The notes under the pieces were generated by a model. That model ran no database searches and was not told the DNA's origin. It was given only the letters and a program-made list of their open reading frames with translations. From Morganella psychrotolerans (GTDB taxonomy: Bacteria; Pseudomonadota; Gammaproteobacteria; Enterobacterales; Enterobacteriaceae): a stretch of DNA of 64,000 nucleotides. This document shows, one piece after another, positions 20,940-30,256 of this stretch. Each line of letters opens with the position of its first letter. Positions within the stretch are counted from its first letter, which is position 1. Location of the stretch: positions 248,001 to 312,000 of the forward strand of contig NZ_LZEX01000023.1 in the NCBI RefSeq assembly GCF_001676055.1. The letters are read 5' to 3'. The position numbers were made by a program, and so were the translations under genes.

Positions 20940-20997
20940 ATGCCTGACATCATTCAGGATGCAGCCCAGACCCTGCAGTTTGAATGAATAAGGGTAT
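20940..20997 (+). repeat. Short ERIC derivative (58 bp)
   Basis: Carries both ERIC tips (CATTCAGGATGCAG and CTGCAGTTTGAATGAATAAGGGTAT) but lacks about 65 bp of the middle. The left tip has more substitutions than other copies. It lies 33 bp before the tkt start. Confidence 0.75.
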
Positions 20998-21030
20998 ATA
21001 TCTGCTTTTTATCCGAACCTGGAGTAGACA

Positions 21031-23025
21031 ATGACCTCTCGTAAAACTCTTGCTAATGCGATTCGTTTCCTGAGCATGGACGCGGTGCAGAAAGCAAATT
21101 CCGGACATCCCGGCGCACCAATGGGCATGGCTGATATCGCAGAAGTTCTGTGGCGCGACTATCTGAAACACAACCCGTCCAATCCGCTCTGGAGTGATCG
21201 TGACCGCTTTGTGCTGTCAAACGGTCATGGCTCGATGCTGATTTACAGCCTGTTGCACCTCACCGGCTACCACCTGTCGATGGATGACTTAAAAGCATTC
21301 CGTCAGCTGCATTCAAAAACCCCGGGTCACCCTGAATACGGTTACACGCCGGGCGTGGAAACCACCACTGGTCCATTAGGACAGGGTATTGCGAACGCCG
21401 TTGGTTTTGCTATCGCAGAACAAACTCTGGGCGCACAATTCAACCGTCCGGGCCATGATATCGTTGACCATCACACCTACGCCTTTATGGGCGACGGTTG
21501 TATGATGGAAGGGATCTCTCACGAAGTCTGCTCACTCGCCGGTACCCTGAAACTGGGTAAACTGGTTGCATTCTATGACGACAACGGGATTTCCATCGAC
21601 GGTAATGTTCAGGGCTGGTTTACTGACGATACCGCTAAACGCTTTGATGCTTACGGCTGGCATGTCATCAGCGGCATTGATGGTCATAATCCTGACCAAA
21701 TCAAAGCCGCAATTGAAGAAGCAAAATCCGTTACCGACAAACCGTCTCTGCTGATGTGCAAAACCGTTATCGGTTTCGGTTCGCCGAAGAAAGCCGGTAC
21801 AGCAGATGCGCACGGCTCTCCGTTAGGGGATGCTGAAATCGCGGCAACCCGCGCGGCACTGAACTGGCCGTATGCGCCATTTGAAATCCCGCAGGATATT
21901 TATAACGAGTGGGATGCGAAAAAGGCCGGTAAAGCAGTTGAATCTGAGTGGGATGTAAAATTTGCTCAGTATGAAAAAGCCTTCCCTGAACTGGCGCGTG
22001 AATACCGCCGCCGTGTTGAAGGCGAACTGCCTGCACAGTGGAAAGCGGATGCAAAAGCCTTTATTCAGAATCTCCAGGATAACCCGGCAAATATTGCCAG
22101 CCGTAAAGCGTCACAAAACGCGCTGGAAGCATTCGGTAAAGTCCTGCCTGAATTTATGGGCGGCTCGGCTGACCTGGCGCCAAGTAACCTGACCATGTGG
22201 TCCGGCTCTGCGCCAATCAATGAAGATAAAGCCGGTAACTACATTCACTACGGTGTGCGTGAGTTCGGTATGTCTGCGATTATGAACGGGATCGCCCTGC
22301 ACGGCGGCTTCATTCCTTACGGTGCGACCTTCCTGATGTTCGTTGAATATGCCCGCAACGCGGTGCGTATGGCGGCACTGATGAAAATCCGCAGCATCTT
22401 CGTTTATACCCATGACTCTATCGGTCTGGGCGAAGACGGCCCGACACACCAGCCGGTTGAGCAAATCGCCAGCCTGCGTGTGACACCAAATATGAGCACA
22501 TGGCGTCCGTGTGACCAGGTGGAATCTGCGGTTGCCTGGAAATATGCGATTGAGCGTAAAAACGGTCCGACCTCGCTGATTTTCTCCCGTCAGAACCTGG
22601 CTCAGCAGCCACGTACAGCACAGCAACTGGCTGATATCGAAAAGGGTGCTTATATCCTGAAAGATTGCGCCGGTCAGCCGGACATCATTCTGATCGCAAC
22701 CGGTTCTGAAGTGGAACTGGCGGTGAGCGCGTATGATCAACTGACAGCCGAAGGCCGTAAAGCGCGCGTGGTATCCATGCCGTCAACGGATGCCTTTGAC
22801 AAACAGGATGCGGCTTACCGTGAATCTGTCCTGCCGTCAGCCGTGAGTGCGCGTGTTGCTGTTGAAGCAGGTATCGCTGATTACTGGTTCAAATACACCG
22901 GTCTTCAGGGTGCCGTTGTTGGTATGCATTCATTCGGTGAATCTGCACCTGCCGGTCAGCTGTTCAGTGAATTTGGTTTCACTGTCGAAAACGTTGTTTC
23001 TCAGGCAAAAGCCCTGCTGAAATAA
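21031..23025 (+). CDS. tkt: Transketolase
   Basis: 664 aa, full length. The thiamine diphosphate motif is GDGCMMEG followed by [21 protein letters not shown] and the [12 protein letters not shown] segment with the catalytic histidines are also present, and the C-terminal domain ends normally. It transfers two-carbon ketol units between pentose-phosphate sugars. Placement upstream of epd-pgk-fbaA matches E. coli tktA. The start follows CTGGAG. Confidence 0.97.
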   Translation: MTSRKTLANAIRFLSMDAVQKANSGHPGAPMGMADIAEVLWRDYLKHNPSNPLWSDRDRFVLSNGHGSMLIYSLLHLTGYHLSMDDLKAFRQLHSKTPGHPEYGYTPGVETTTGPLGQGIANAVGFAIAEQTLGAQFNRPGHDIVDHHTYAFMGDGCMMEGISHEVCSLAGTLKLGKLVAFYDDNGISIDGNVQGWFTDDTAKRFDAYGWHVISGIDGHNPDQIKAAIEEAKSVTDKPSLLMCKTVIGFGSPKKAGTADAHGSPLGDAEIAATRAALNWPYAPFEIPQDIYNEWDAKKAGKAVESEWDVKFAQYEKAFPELAREYRRRVEGELPAQWKADAKAFIQNLQDNPANIASRKASQNALEAFGKVLPEFMGGSADLAPSNLTMWSGSAPINEDKAGNYIHYGVREFGMSAIMNGIALHGGFIPYGATFLMFVEYARNAVRMAALMKIRSIFVYTHDSIGLGEDGPTHQPVEQIASLRVTPNMSTWRPCDQVESAVAWKYAIERKNGPTSLIFSRQNLAQQPRTAQQLADIEKGAYILKDCAGQPDIILIATGSEVELAVSAYDQLTAEGRKARVVSMPSTDAFDKQDAAYRESVLPSAVSARVAVEAGIADYWFKYTGLQGAVVGMHSFGESAPAGQLFSEFGFTVENVVSQAKALLK

Positions 23026-23044
23026 TCAGCTGATTGTTTTTTTG

Positions 23045-23086
23045 AAAGCGCATTTCGGTTTTTTTGACCGAATGCGCTTTTTTCGT
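23045..23086 (+). terminator. Terminator of tkt
   Basis: A 14-bp stem with one bulged T (AAAGCGCATT plus CGGT pairing with ACCGAATGCGCTTT) around a T-rich loop, followed by T-run. Confidence 0.85.
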
Positions 23087-23292
23087 TTTTGCCCGCCGGA
23101 CGGTCTTGCGATTTTTTTCCAATTAGCATAATGTGGTGTTAGTAAGCTGAACCGTTTCAGTTTTTTGTGACTATATATTTCTCTGCTGATGAACAAAAAA
23201 AGTTTACGGTTTCTATGATAAATGCCCCGTACAAAAACCGGTGAGTCCGTTATTCTTAGTGCGCTGATAATTTGGCTATTTCTGAGGATACT

Positions 23293-24315
23293 ATGACAAT
23301 AAAAATTGCAATCAACGGGTTTGGGCGAATCGGGCGGAGTGTGCTGCGGGCGTTGTATGAAACCGGGCGTAATACGCAGATTACCGTGGTTGCCATTAAT
23401 GAGCTGGCGGATACCAAAGGTATCGCTCATTTACTCAAGTACGACACAAGTCACGGACGCTTTTTTAAATCAGTACAGATTCTGGCAGATGATTTACTCA
23501 CAGTCGGGGATGATAACATCCGTATCCTGCATGAAGCGGATATTCATCAGCTTCCCTGGGCTGAGCTGGGTGTGGATGTGGTGTTAGATTGCAGCGGTGT
23601 GTATGGCTCCCGCGAAGACGGTGAAGCACATATCGCCAACGGAGCAAAAAAAGTCCTGTTCTCGCATCCCGGTGGTAATGATTTGGATGCCACCATTGTG
23701 TACGGCGTGAATCACGACACACTGACCGCGCAGGACAGAATCGTTTCGAATGCATCCTGCACCACTAACTGTATCATCCCGGTGATTAAATTGCTGGATG
23801 AAGGGTTCGGGATTGAGTCAGGCACAGTGACAACCATTCATGCGGCAATGAATGACCAGCCGGTGATTGATGCGTATCACAGTGATTTACGGCGCACCCG
23901 GGCGGCAGGGCACTCCATCATTCCGGTGGATACCAAGCTGGCAGCAGGGATCCGGCGGATTTTCCCGAAATTTGAAGATCATTTTGAGGCGATTTCAGTC
24001 AGGGTGCCTACAATTAACGTAACGGCGATTGATTTGAGTATCACCGTGAAGAATAATGTGACCGCGCAAGAGGTGAACCGGCTTTTGCAAAACGCAGCGA
24101 TGACCTCATTTCGTGGTATAGTGGACTACACAGAATTACCGTTAGTCTCTACAGATTTTAACCATGACCCGCACAGTGCAATCGTTGACGGCACACAAAC
24201 GCGGGTCAGCGGACAGCACCTGATTAAGATGCTGGTCTGGTGTGATAACGAATGGGGTTTTGCAAACCGCATGCTGGATACCACTCTGGCAATGGCTGAG
24301 ACTGGTTTTCACTGA
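23293..24315 (+). CDS. epd: Erythrose-4-phosphate dehydrogenase
   Basis: 340 aa GAPDH-superfamily protein. The start [20 protein letters not shown] has the NAD-binding GFGRIG and follows GAGGATACT; the active-site cysteine is in [13 protein letters not shown]. The [11 protein letters not shown] and [14 protein letters not shown] segments are standard. It oxidises erythrose 4-phosphate to 4-phosphoerythronate for pyridoxal phosphate synthesis. The Epd assignment over GapA rests on its place in the epd-pgk-fbaA operon and on whole-sequence resemblance to E. coli Epd. Confidence 0.95.
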   Translation: MTIKIAINGFGRIGRSVLRALYETGRNTQITVVAINELADTKGIAHLLKYDTSHGRFFKSVQILADDLLTVGDDNIRILHEADIHQLPWAELGVDVVLDCSGVYGSREDGEAHIANGAKKVLFSHPGGNDLDATIVYGVNHDTLTAQDRIVSNASCTTNCIIPVIKLLDEGFGIESGTVTTIHAAMNDQPVIDAYHSDLRRTRAAGHSIIPVDTKLAAGIRRIFPKFEDHFEAISVRVPTINVTAIDLSITVKNNVTAQEVNRLLQNAAMTSFRGIVDYTELPLVSTDFNHDPHSAIVDGTQTRVSGQHLIKMLVWCDNEWGFANRMLDTTLAMAETGFH

Positions 24316-24381
24316 GGCTGGTGCCCCGGCAGAAAATTGTAGACAATTTAACTGATAAGAGAATCAACAAGAGGATTCACC

Positions 24382-25548
24382 ATGTCCGTAATTAAGATGA
24401 CCGATCTGGATCTGGCGGGTAAACGTGTTTTTATTCGTGCTGACCTGAACGTTCCTGTCAAAAATGGCAAAGTTACCTCTGATGCACGTATCCGTGCCTC
24501 GCTCCCGACAATCGAAGCTGCCCTGAAACAGGGTGCTAAAGTCATGGTGACCTCACATCTGGGTCGTCCGGTTGAAGGGGAATACAACGAAGAGTTCTCA
24601 CTGAAACCGGTTGTTGATTATCTGGCAGATAAACTGAACTGCCCGGTGCGCCTGGAAAAAGATTATCTGAATGGTCTGGAACTGAATGCCGGTGAACTGG
24701 TGGTTCTGGAAAACGTCCGCTTTAATAAAGGCGAGAAAAAAGACGACGAAACCCTGTCTAAACAATATGCATCACTGTGTGATATTTTTGTGATGGATGC
24801 ATTCGGCACAGCACACCGCGCTCAGGCATCCACCCACGGTGTGGCAAAATTTGCAGACGTTGCCTGCGCAGGCCCGCTGTTATGGGCTGAATTAGATGCT
24901 CTGGGCAAAGCACTGAGCAATCCTGCACGTCCGATGGTCGCGATTGTCGGCGGCTCTAAAGTGTCCACAAAACTGACCGTTCTGGACTCTCTGTCCAAAA
25001 TTGCGGATCAAATCATTGTCGGCGGCGGTATCGCCAATACCTTTATTGCAGCAGAAGGCCACAATGTCGGTCGTTCACTGTATGAAGATGACCTTATCCC
25101 TGAAGCCAAAAAATTACTGCTCACCTGCGACATTCCTGTCCCGACAGATGTCCGCGTGGCAACGGAATTCTCCGAAACCGCAGACGCTGTCCTGAAATCC
25201 GCTAATGACATCAAAGATGATGAGCAAGTGCTGGATATCGGTGATGAATCTGCGGCACATCTGGCTGAGATCCTGAAAAGTGCGAAAACCATTCTGTGGA
25301 ATGGCCCGGTCGGTGTGTTTGAGTTCCCTAATTTTCGTAAGGGAACTGAAATCGTTGCCAACGCTATCGCAGACAGTGACGCATTCTCTATCGCAGGCGG
25401 CGGTGACACATTAGCGGCCATCGATTTATTCGGTATCGGCGACAAAATTTCGTATATCTCTACCGGCGGCGGCGCATTCCTGGAATTCGTCGAAGGCAAA
25501 AAACTGCCTGCCGTTGTAATGCTCGAAGAACGTGCTAAACAGTCATAA
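24382..25548 (+). CDS. pgk: Phosphoglycerate kinase
   Basis: 388 aa, the usual bacterial length. [20 protein letters not shown] is the PGK signature, the SHLGRP substrate loop follows, and the C-terminal nucleotide motif is [12 protein letters not shown]. It transfers phosphate from 1,3-bisphosphoglycerate to ADP. It lies 66 bp after epd and 70 bp before fbaA, a typical operon. Confidence 0.98.
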   Translation: MSVIKMTDLDLAGKRVFIRADLNVPVKNGKVTSDARIRASLPTIEAALKQGAKVMVTSHLGRPVEGEYNEEFSLKPVVDYLADKLNCPVRLEKDYLNGLELNAGELVVLENVRFNKGEKKDDETLSKQYASLCDIFVMDAFGTAHRAQASTHGVAKFADVACAGPLLWAELDALGKALSNPARPMVAIVGGSKVSTKLTVLDSLSKIADQIIVGGGIANTFIAAEGHNVGRSLYEDDLIPEAKKLLLTCDIPVPTDVRVATEFSETADAVLKSANDIKDDEQVLDIGDESAAHLAEILKSAKTILWNGPVGVFEFPNFRKGTEIVANAIADSDAFSIAGGGDTLAAIDLFGIGDKISYISTGGGAFLEFVEGKKLPAVVMLEERAKQS

Positions 25549-25561
25549 TCAGATGAAAATA

Positions 25562-25583
25562 ACGGGCAACTCCGGTTGCCCGT
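25562..25583 (+). other. Extra-stable hairpin between pgk and fbaA
   Basis: A perfect 9-bp stem ACGGGCAAC/GTTGCCCGT closes the loop C(TCCG)G, a UNCG-type tetraloop. No T-run follows, so it is more likely an RNA stability or processing element than a terminator. Confidence 0.65.
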
Positions 25584-25618
25584 GACAACTTCCGACAGAC
25601 CAATACAGGAAATTTGAC

Positions 25619-26695
25619 ATGTCTAAAGTTTTTGATTTTGTAAAACCCGGTGTCGTCACTGGCGATGATGTTCAGAAAATCTTTGCTGTTGCCAAAGAAA
25701 ACAAATTTGCGCTGCCAGCGGTAAACTGCGTCGGTACAGACTCGATCAACGCCGTATTAGAAGCGGCAGCCAAAGTCCGTTCTCCTGTCATTGTTCAGTT
25801 CTCCAACGGTGGTGCTGCATTTATCGCCGGGAAAGGTTTTAAAGGCGAAGGCCAGCAGGCTGCGGTTCTGGGTGCTATTTCCGGTGCGCATCATGTGCAT
25901 CAGATGGCTGAATATTACGGTGTGCCGGTTATTCTGCATACTGACCACTGCGCGAAAAAATTACTGCCATGGTTAGACGGATTACTGGATGCCGGTGAAA
26001 AACACTTCGCTGCAACCGGGAAATCCCTGTTCTCTTCTCACATGATTGACCTGTCAGAAGAGTCCCTGGAAGAAAATATTGAGATTTGCAGCAAGTACCT
26101 GGTGCGTATGGCAAAAATTGGTATGACACTGGAAATCGAACTGGGTTGTACCGGCGGTGAAGAAGATGGCGTGGATAACTCCCATCTGGATAACTCTGCG
26201 CTGTATACTCAGCCGGAAGATGTGGCATACGCATACGAAAAACTCAATGCAATCAGCCCGCGTTTTACTATCGCAGCGTCATTCGGTAACGTTCACGGTG
26301 TTTACAAGCCGGGTAACGTGCAGTTAACGCCAAAAATTCTGCGCAATTCTCAGGACTATGTTTCTGAAAAATATAACCTGCCGCACAACAGCCTGGATTT
26401 CGTTTTCCATGGCGGTTCCGGCTCTACAGCAGAAGAGATCAAAGAAGCGGTCGGTTATGGTGTGGTGAAAATGAATATCGATACCGATACTCAGTGGGCG
26501 ACCTGGGAAGGGATCCTGCACTATTACCAGAAAAACGAAGCTTATTTGCAGGGTCAGTTAGGTAACCCTGAAGGTGCTGATAAACCAAATAAAAAATATT
26601 ATGATCCGCGTGCCTGGTTACGTGCCGCTCAGCAGACCATGATTGAACGTCTGGAAAAAGCATTTACTGAACTGAACTGCGTTAACGTTCTGTAA
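25619..26695 (+). CDS. fbaA: Class II fructose-bisphosphate aldolase
   Basis: 358 aa. The zinc-binding HTDHCAKK segment, the ELGCTGGEEDGVDNS catalytic loop, AASFGNVHGVYKPGNV and GGSGSTAEEIKEAV phosphate-binding motif are intact. It cleaves fructose 1,6-bisphosphate to DHAP and glyceraldehyde 3-phosphate. Last gene of the epd-pgk-fbaA block, followed by a strong terminator. Confidence 0.98.
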   Translation: MSKVFDFVKPGVVTGDDVQKIFAVAKENKFALPAVNCVGTDSINAVLEAAAKVRSPVIVQFSNGGAAFIAGKGFKGEGQQAAVLGAISGAHHVHQMAEYYGVPVILHTDHCAKKLLPWLDGLLDAGEKHFAATGKSLFSSHMIDLSEESLEENIEICSKYLVRMAKIGMTLEIELGCTGGEEDGVDNSHLDNSALYTQPEDVAYAYEKLNAISPRFTIAASFGNVHGVYKPGNVQLTPKILRNSQDYVSEKYNLPHNSLDFVFHGGSGSTAEEIKEAVGYGVVKMNIDTDTQWATWEGILHYYQKNEAYLQGQLGNPEGADKPNKKYYDPRAWLRAAQQTMIERLEKAFTELNCVNVL

Positions 26696-26718
26696 TATTT
26701 TCTGCGTGAATAATTAAG

Positions 26719-26748
26719 CCGTCCGGTATCGTACCGGACGGTTTTTTT
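26719..26748 (+). terminator. Terminator of fbaA
   Basis: A perfect 10-bp stem CCGTCCGGTA/TACCGGACGG with 3-base loop and seven T. It ends six bases before the stop of the convergent terW-like gene. Confidence 0.92.
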
Positions 26749-26753
26749 GTACC

Positions 26754-27242
26754 TTATTTTTTGTTTTCTTCCCCGATCTCGTTTCTTCTGATAACCGATT
26801 CAATTAATTCATCGATATGAAGCGTCACCAGCATTTCAACCGCATCACTGCGGGTTTTTCCTGAAAGCAGAGCGAGATGGTTGATTTTTCTGATCATTGT
26901 ACCGGTCAGTGACAGCGAAATGGCTTTTTTCTTCTCTTTATCCAGAGAGACTTTCCCGCTGTAATGTGTCGGTTTCTGCCCGCTGTTATTTTCCAGACCT
27001 TCTTCCATTTTCCGCAATGCTTTGCGGCTCAGTTCTCCGGCATCCGTCATCTGATAAGTATGTGAGGCTTTACGATAGCGGATCTCTGCATTATAGGTAT
27101 CACGTAACTCTTTGAATGTACGGGTCAGTGTTGCTTCTGAGCAGCGCAGTGTTGTCAGAATGGCATCCGATGAAACAGGTTTTCCTGTACCGAGCAGTGT
27201 TGCCAGTGTGAATAAGCGGACTTGTCGTGTGCTTAATTGCAT
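26754..27242 (-). CDS. terW: TerW-like regulator of the ter locus
   Basis: 162 aa from MQLSTRQVRLFTLATLLGTG. The N-terminal 70 residues form a winged-helix-like HTH (SSDAILTTLRCSEATLTRTF), and the C-terminal part (KAISLSLTGTMIRKINHLAL then SGKTRSDAVEMLV) looks like a ribbon-helix-helix segment. This pattern and the position at the end of the ter biosynthetic block match TerW, reported to bind the ter promoter in other enterobacteria. A longer in-frame start would add 29 hydrophobic unconserved residues and is rejected. It is separated by 213 bp from the next upstream gene, so it probably has its own promoter. Confidence 0.65.
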   Translation of the reverse strand: MQLSTRQVRLFTLATLLGTGKPVSSDAILTTLRCSEATLTRTFKELRDTYNAEIRYRKASHTYQMTDAGELSRKALRKMEEGLENNSGQKPTHYSGKVSLDKEKKKAISLSLTGTMIRKINHLALLSGKTRSDAVEMLVTLHIDELIESVIRRNEIGEENKK

Positions 27243-27455
27243 AGTCTGAAGGCACCTGTATAAGAACAAAATCAAAAAAATAACGTTATGCCGGATACGG
27301 AAAGTACTGTCCGGCAGGATCCTTGTCATCCGGTCTTTATGACTATTTAATCAGTTTGTAAAGATATTTCAAGATGCCCAAATACAATAGAATAAGATAT
27401 TTATATCAGAAATACATACCCATGTTCATTAAAACAGCAGTTTCATTGGTGATGC

Positions 27456-28403
27456 TCAGCCATTTTGTGTTTTAAACGGCATACCGTCTGTTTTGCGTTG
27501 TGAAATGCCGTAAACCCGTGCCCGTGCCAGGATCGCAGATGCCCAGCGGCGGTGTGTTGCCGGTTCGCACATGGCACCTTGTGATTTAAATACTGCCTGA
27601 GTGGAGTTCAGGATGCGCAGGGCATCTGCGTGTTCATCGGCTGAAACCCGCAGCGCCTGTTCAATTACCGCGACCTGATTCGGGTGAATGGCTGTTTTAC
27701 CGACCAGCCCGTGGGCGATATCCAGCGCCAGTTCCCGGGTCATAACGTCGTGATCATCAATGTGCTCACACACCGGCGCGGTCATGGCAAAGTCACGTGA
27801 AGCAAACACAGCGACCAGCATTTTAATGACATACCCCATAGGCCCGTCATACAGCGTCAGGTGCCGGGAGCGGCGCAGTGAAATGACATTCATCAGGTCG
27901 TTACCGCCGATACGCAGCGCGATAATCCGCTCATGGCAGGGATGTGATTGCAGTACCTGCGCCAGCTCGCGCATCTGCACAACATCATAAACTTCTTCTG
28001 TTTCCAGGGTCGGCATCATGCACAGCGGGCTGTTTTTTACCACCTGCCACCAGACCGGCAATGTTGCCTGTGTAAATTTCGGCAGGACCAGCCCGTCGAT
28101 TGCACTGAGGTCACAGTTATCGCGCAGCCACAGCCCCATTTCAGGGTGACGCGGGCGGATAAACACCAGCGGCCAGTTCTGATTGCCGGTGCGCTGCTTT
28201 TCTGCAGTCAGTGCCGTTAAAATATCATGCAGATTTCGCAGTGCCTGCGGGATATCTGCTTCGCTGACGGCATCTTCCAGGCAGATTATCAGGGAGCGCA
28301 ATCCGCTGATTTTATTGTTTATAATCACGTCAGCAATATCTGTGCGTGTCGCAGGCATATAGAGTGACGCCCCTAAATTCCAGGGAGAGAGACGCTGTGT
28401 CAT
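27456..28403 (-). CDS. HpcH/HpaI (citrate lyase beta-like) enzyme of the ter biosynthetic operon
   Basis: 315 aa TIM-barrel of the HpcH/HpaI aldolase and CitE-like group: ASLYMPATR at the start, ICLEDAV with acidic metal ligands, RPRHPEMG, ALRIGGNDLMNV, and KTAIHPNQVAVI near the C-terminus. Relatives act on CoA thioesters or short oxo acids; the substrate in ter loci is unknown. Its start overlaps the stop of stiP by four bases (ATGA). It is the last gene of the minus-strand ter biosynthetic operon. Confidence 0.8.
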   Translation of the reverse strand: MTQRLSPWNLGASLYMPATRTDIADVIINNKISGLRSLIICLEDAVSEADIPQALRNLHDILTALTAEKQRTGNQNWPLVFIRPRHPEMGLWLRDNCDLSAIDGLVLPKFTQATLPVWWQVVKNSPLCMMPTLETEEVYDVVQMRELAQVLQSHPCHERIIALRIGGNDLMNVISLRRSRHLTLYDGPMGYVIKMLVAVFASRDFAMTAPVCEHIDDHDVMTRELALDIAHGLVGKTAIHPNQVAVIEQALRVSADEHADALRILNSTQAVFKSQGAMCEPATHRRWASAILARARVYGISQRKTDGMPFKTQNG

Positions 28404-29478
28404 GGTGATACCTTTTTGATAATAGTAACGGCGCGGTATTGCCCCAGGGCATCACCCGCCTGCGTAATAGTAATATTTTTCTGACGCGCCAGATAAACCA
28501 GTAATTCCACATCCGGTTCATTACAGTCACGTACTAAAACATGTTCCGGTACACGGCGCAGTACCGCCCGGGTCGCTTCGGCAATACCGGGTTTCAGCCG
28601 GTTGAGATCGCTCACGTCATAACGCGCAGCCAGTGTGTTGATGACGGTTTTACTTTTTGCCCGCAACACGGATTTTTCGTGCGGATCCGGTAATGTCACC
28701 ACCGGCGTGCCGGTGAGTTTACGGCGCAATGCAGCAACCGTATCTGTCAGCAGCGGCTGCACTCATATTGTTGTAAATGTTCACAATGTACGCAGCCGTG
28801 CGGTCCGTTATCTGACCAGACAGAGCGGGAGATAAGCCCGGAAACCGGCGCGCCCATAATGCCGGACGGGATCAGCCAGTCATCGTCTGCGGCTGAAAGC
28901 CAGGCACAGCCTGCGGGATCAGCCAGCACAACCAGGCGGGGATCTGCCGGATAGCCCGGGCGGTTATGCAGTGAGCGGATTAATTCACCGGTAATAGCGC
29001 CTTTACCTGTCCAGCCATCGACAAACACAATACCGGCAGTTCCGTGGTTATGCTCAATCCATTCCAGCGCAGCCGTATCAATTCCCCGGTCGCGGATGAT
29101 GCTTATCCCGTAATGATGTGAGATTTTGCCCGCATCACGCAGCGCCTGATGCAGCATCACACCTAATGGCACACCTGCGCGGACAAGGCTCACCAGGACA
29201 ATGGGCTGCTCCGCAAAATGGTTGCTCAGGGCTTGCGTGAGAAATGCAACATCCCGCGCCAGGCGGGGGGCGCCTTTCTCCAGCGCGCGGTTAAACAGAT
29301 CAAGATGCCAGGTGGTCGGCTCCGGCTCCTGACTGAGCATATCGGAGTAATGCTTTTTACCTGACTGAATAAGCTGTTCTTTTAATTCAACCGGCGTCAT
29401 ATCAAGGCTGACGGGTTTGAGCAGAAACCGGACATCGTCCGGTAAATAACTACCTGAGAATTCAGGGAAATTATACAT
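28400..29478 (-). pseudogene. StiP-PELOTA protein of the ter biosynthetic operon, interrupted by a 1-base deletion
   Basis: Upstream frame from MYNFPEFSGSYLPDDV (29478) encodes the StiP-type domain, which includes LVSLVRAGVPLGVMLHQALR, GISIIRDRGID and VFVDGWTGKGAITGEL and so resembles a phosphoribosyltransferase-like fold, and ends HGCVHCEHLQQYECSRC-stop near 28747. A second frame from about 28762 encodes the PELOTA-like RNA-binding domain (LNRLKPGIAEATRAVLRRVP through LGQYRAVTIIKKV). In ter loci I recall both as one protein. Adding one C at about 28751 joins them as ECSRLLTDTV, giving 359 aa. The StiP part overlaps the HAD gene by 8 bp. The break may be an assembly error. Confidence 0.8.
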
Positions 29479-30256
29479 CAGATACCTCACTGAATATCCG
29501 GCGGGCAATAGCATCCGCAAACTGACTGCGGCGCGGCAGACCAAACCAGGTGCAGTGCTGCATAAAGCGGTAGTCGCTCAGACTGTCACCGAGTCCGATA
29601 ACCGGAAATGTTCCGCGCTCTGCCCGCAGTGTGTCTAATAACCAACTGACTGCACGCCCTTTTTCGATGGCATCAGGCAGCCAGGCAATATTGTTGCCGT
29701 TGCGGTGGATATAAAATCCGTCCGTTCCGAAACGCTGCTCTGCTTCATCACCAATATCATACAGTTCATCCAGGCGGTTGCTGTCCGTGTGCTTCATCAC
29801 CAGATAGACAGGTTCACCGCCGTATTCATAATTGATCCGCGCCCATGCATCAATGCCGCGCTCTGCCATTAGTTGTGTGCAGAACTGCTGTAATGAGAGC
29901 AAACGTTCGCGGTAAGGTGCCAGCGCGCTGAGTATGAGTGCCTGCCAGTGCGGATCCGGCGAGCCGTCCGGTGTGAGGATCACCGCACCGTGTGTGGTTA
30001 CAGCATAAGAGCGGAAGGGGATCGTCACGCGGCTGAACTCTTCTGTACCCCGGGCGGTCACGGGGATCAGATCCGCGTGCGCCAGCAGCCAGTCAACCAG
30101 CATGGACTGTTCTTCTGTCATAAAGCTGCGCGGCTCCAGGCCGGGGTCAAGTGCGCCTGCCCGGAATGGGGTAACTTTTTGTTCTTCCGTCATTTTTCTC
30201 CGGGTCTGAAACAGCGTGTCATCCAGATCGGAGAGGATAACCGGGTCAGTCATCAT
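29471..30256 (-). CDS. HAD-family phosphatase of the ter biosynthetic operon
   Basis: 261 aa. The N-terminal nucleophile motif is LSDLDDTLFQT, motif II is in PVTARG, and the C-terminal GLGDSLSDYRF carries the acidic motif IV, as in Cof-type HAD phosphatases. In ter loci it is proposed to dephosphorylate an intermediate of a nucleoside-like metabolite made by the neighbouring ATP-grasp and PRTase proteins. It overlaps both neighbours (11 bp and 8 bp), so the operon is tightly coupled. Confidence 0.85.
   Translation of the reverse strand: MMTDPVILSDLDDTLFQTRRKMTEEQKVTPFRAGALDPGLEPRSFMTEEQSMLVDWLLAHADLIPVTARGTEEFSRVTIPFRSYAVTTHGAVILTPDGSPDPHWQALILSALAPYRERLLSLQQFCTQLMAERGIDAWARINYEYGGEPVYLVMKHTDSNRLDELYDIGDEAEQRFGTDGFYIHRNGNNIAWLPDAIEKGRAVSWLLDTLRAERGTFPVIGLGDSLSDYRFMQHCTWFGLPRRSQFADAIARRIFSEVSDV

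Noticed and set aside
18262-20940. Integrated element with tRNA-Asp attachment sites
   Set aside because: I could not find an integrase gene or a repeated tRNA 3' end in the patch, so attachment sites are not reported.
22111-22740. 209-codon open frame antisense to transketolase
   Set aside because: It lies entirely inside the conserved tkt gene and has no family resemblance; strong codon bias of tkt opens the opposite frame.
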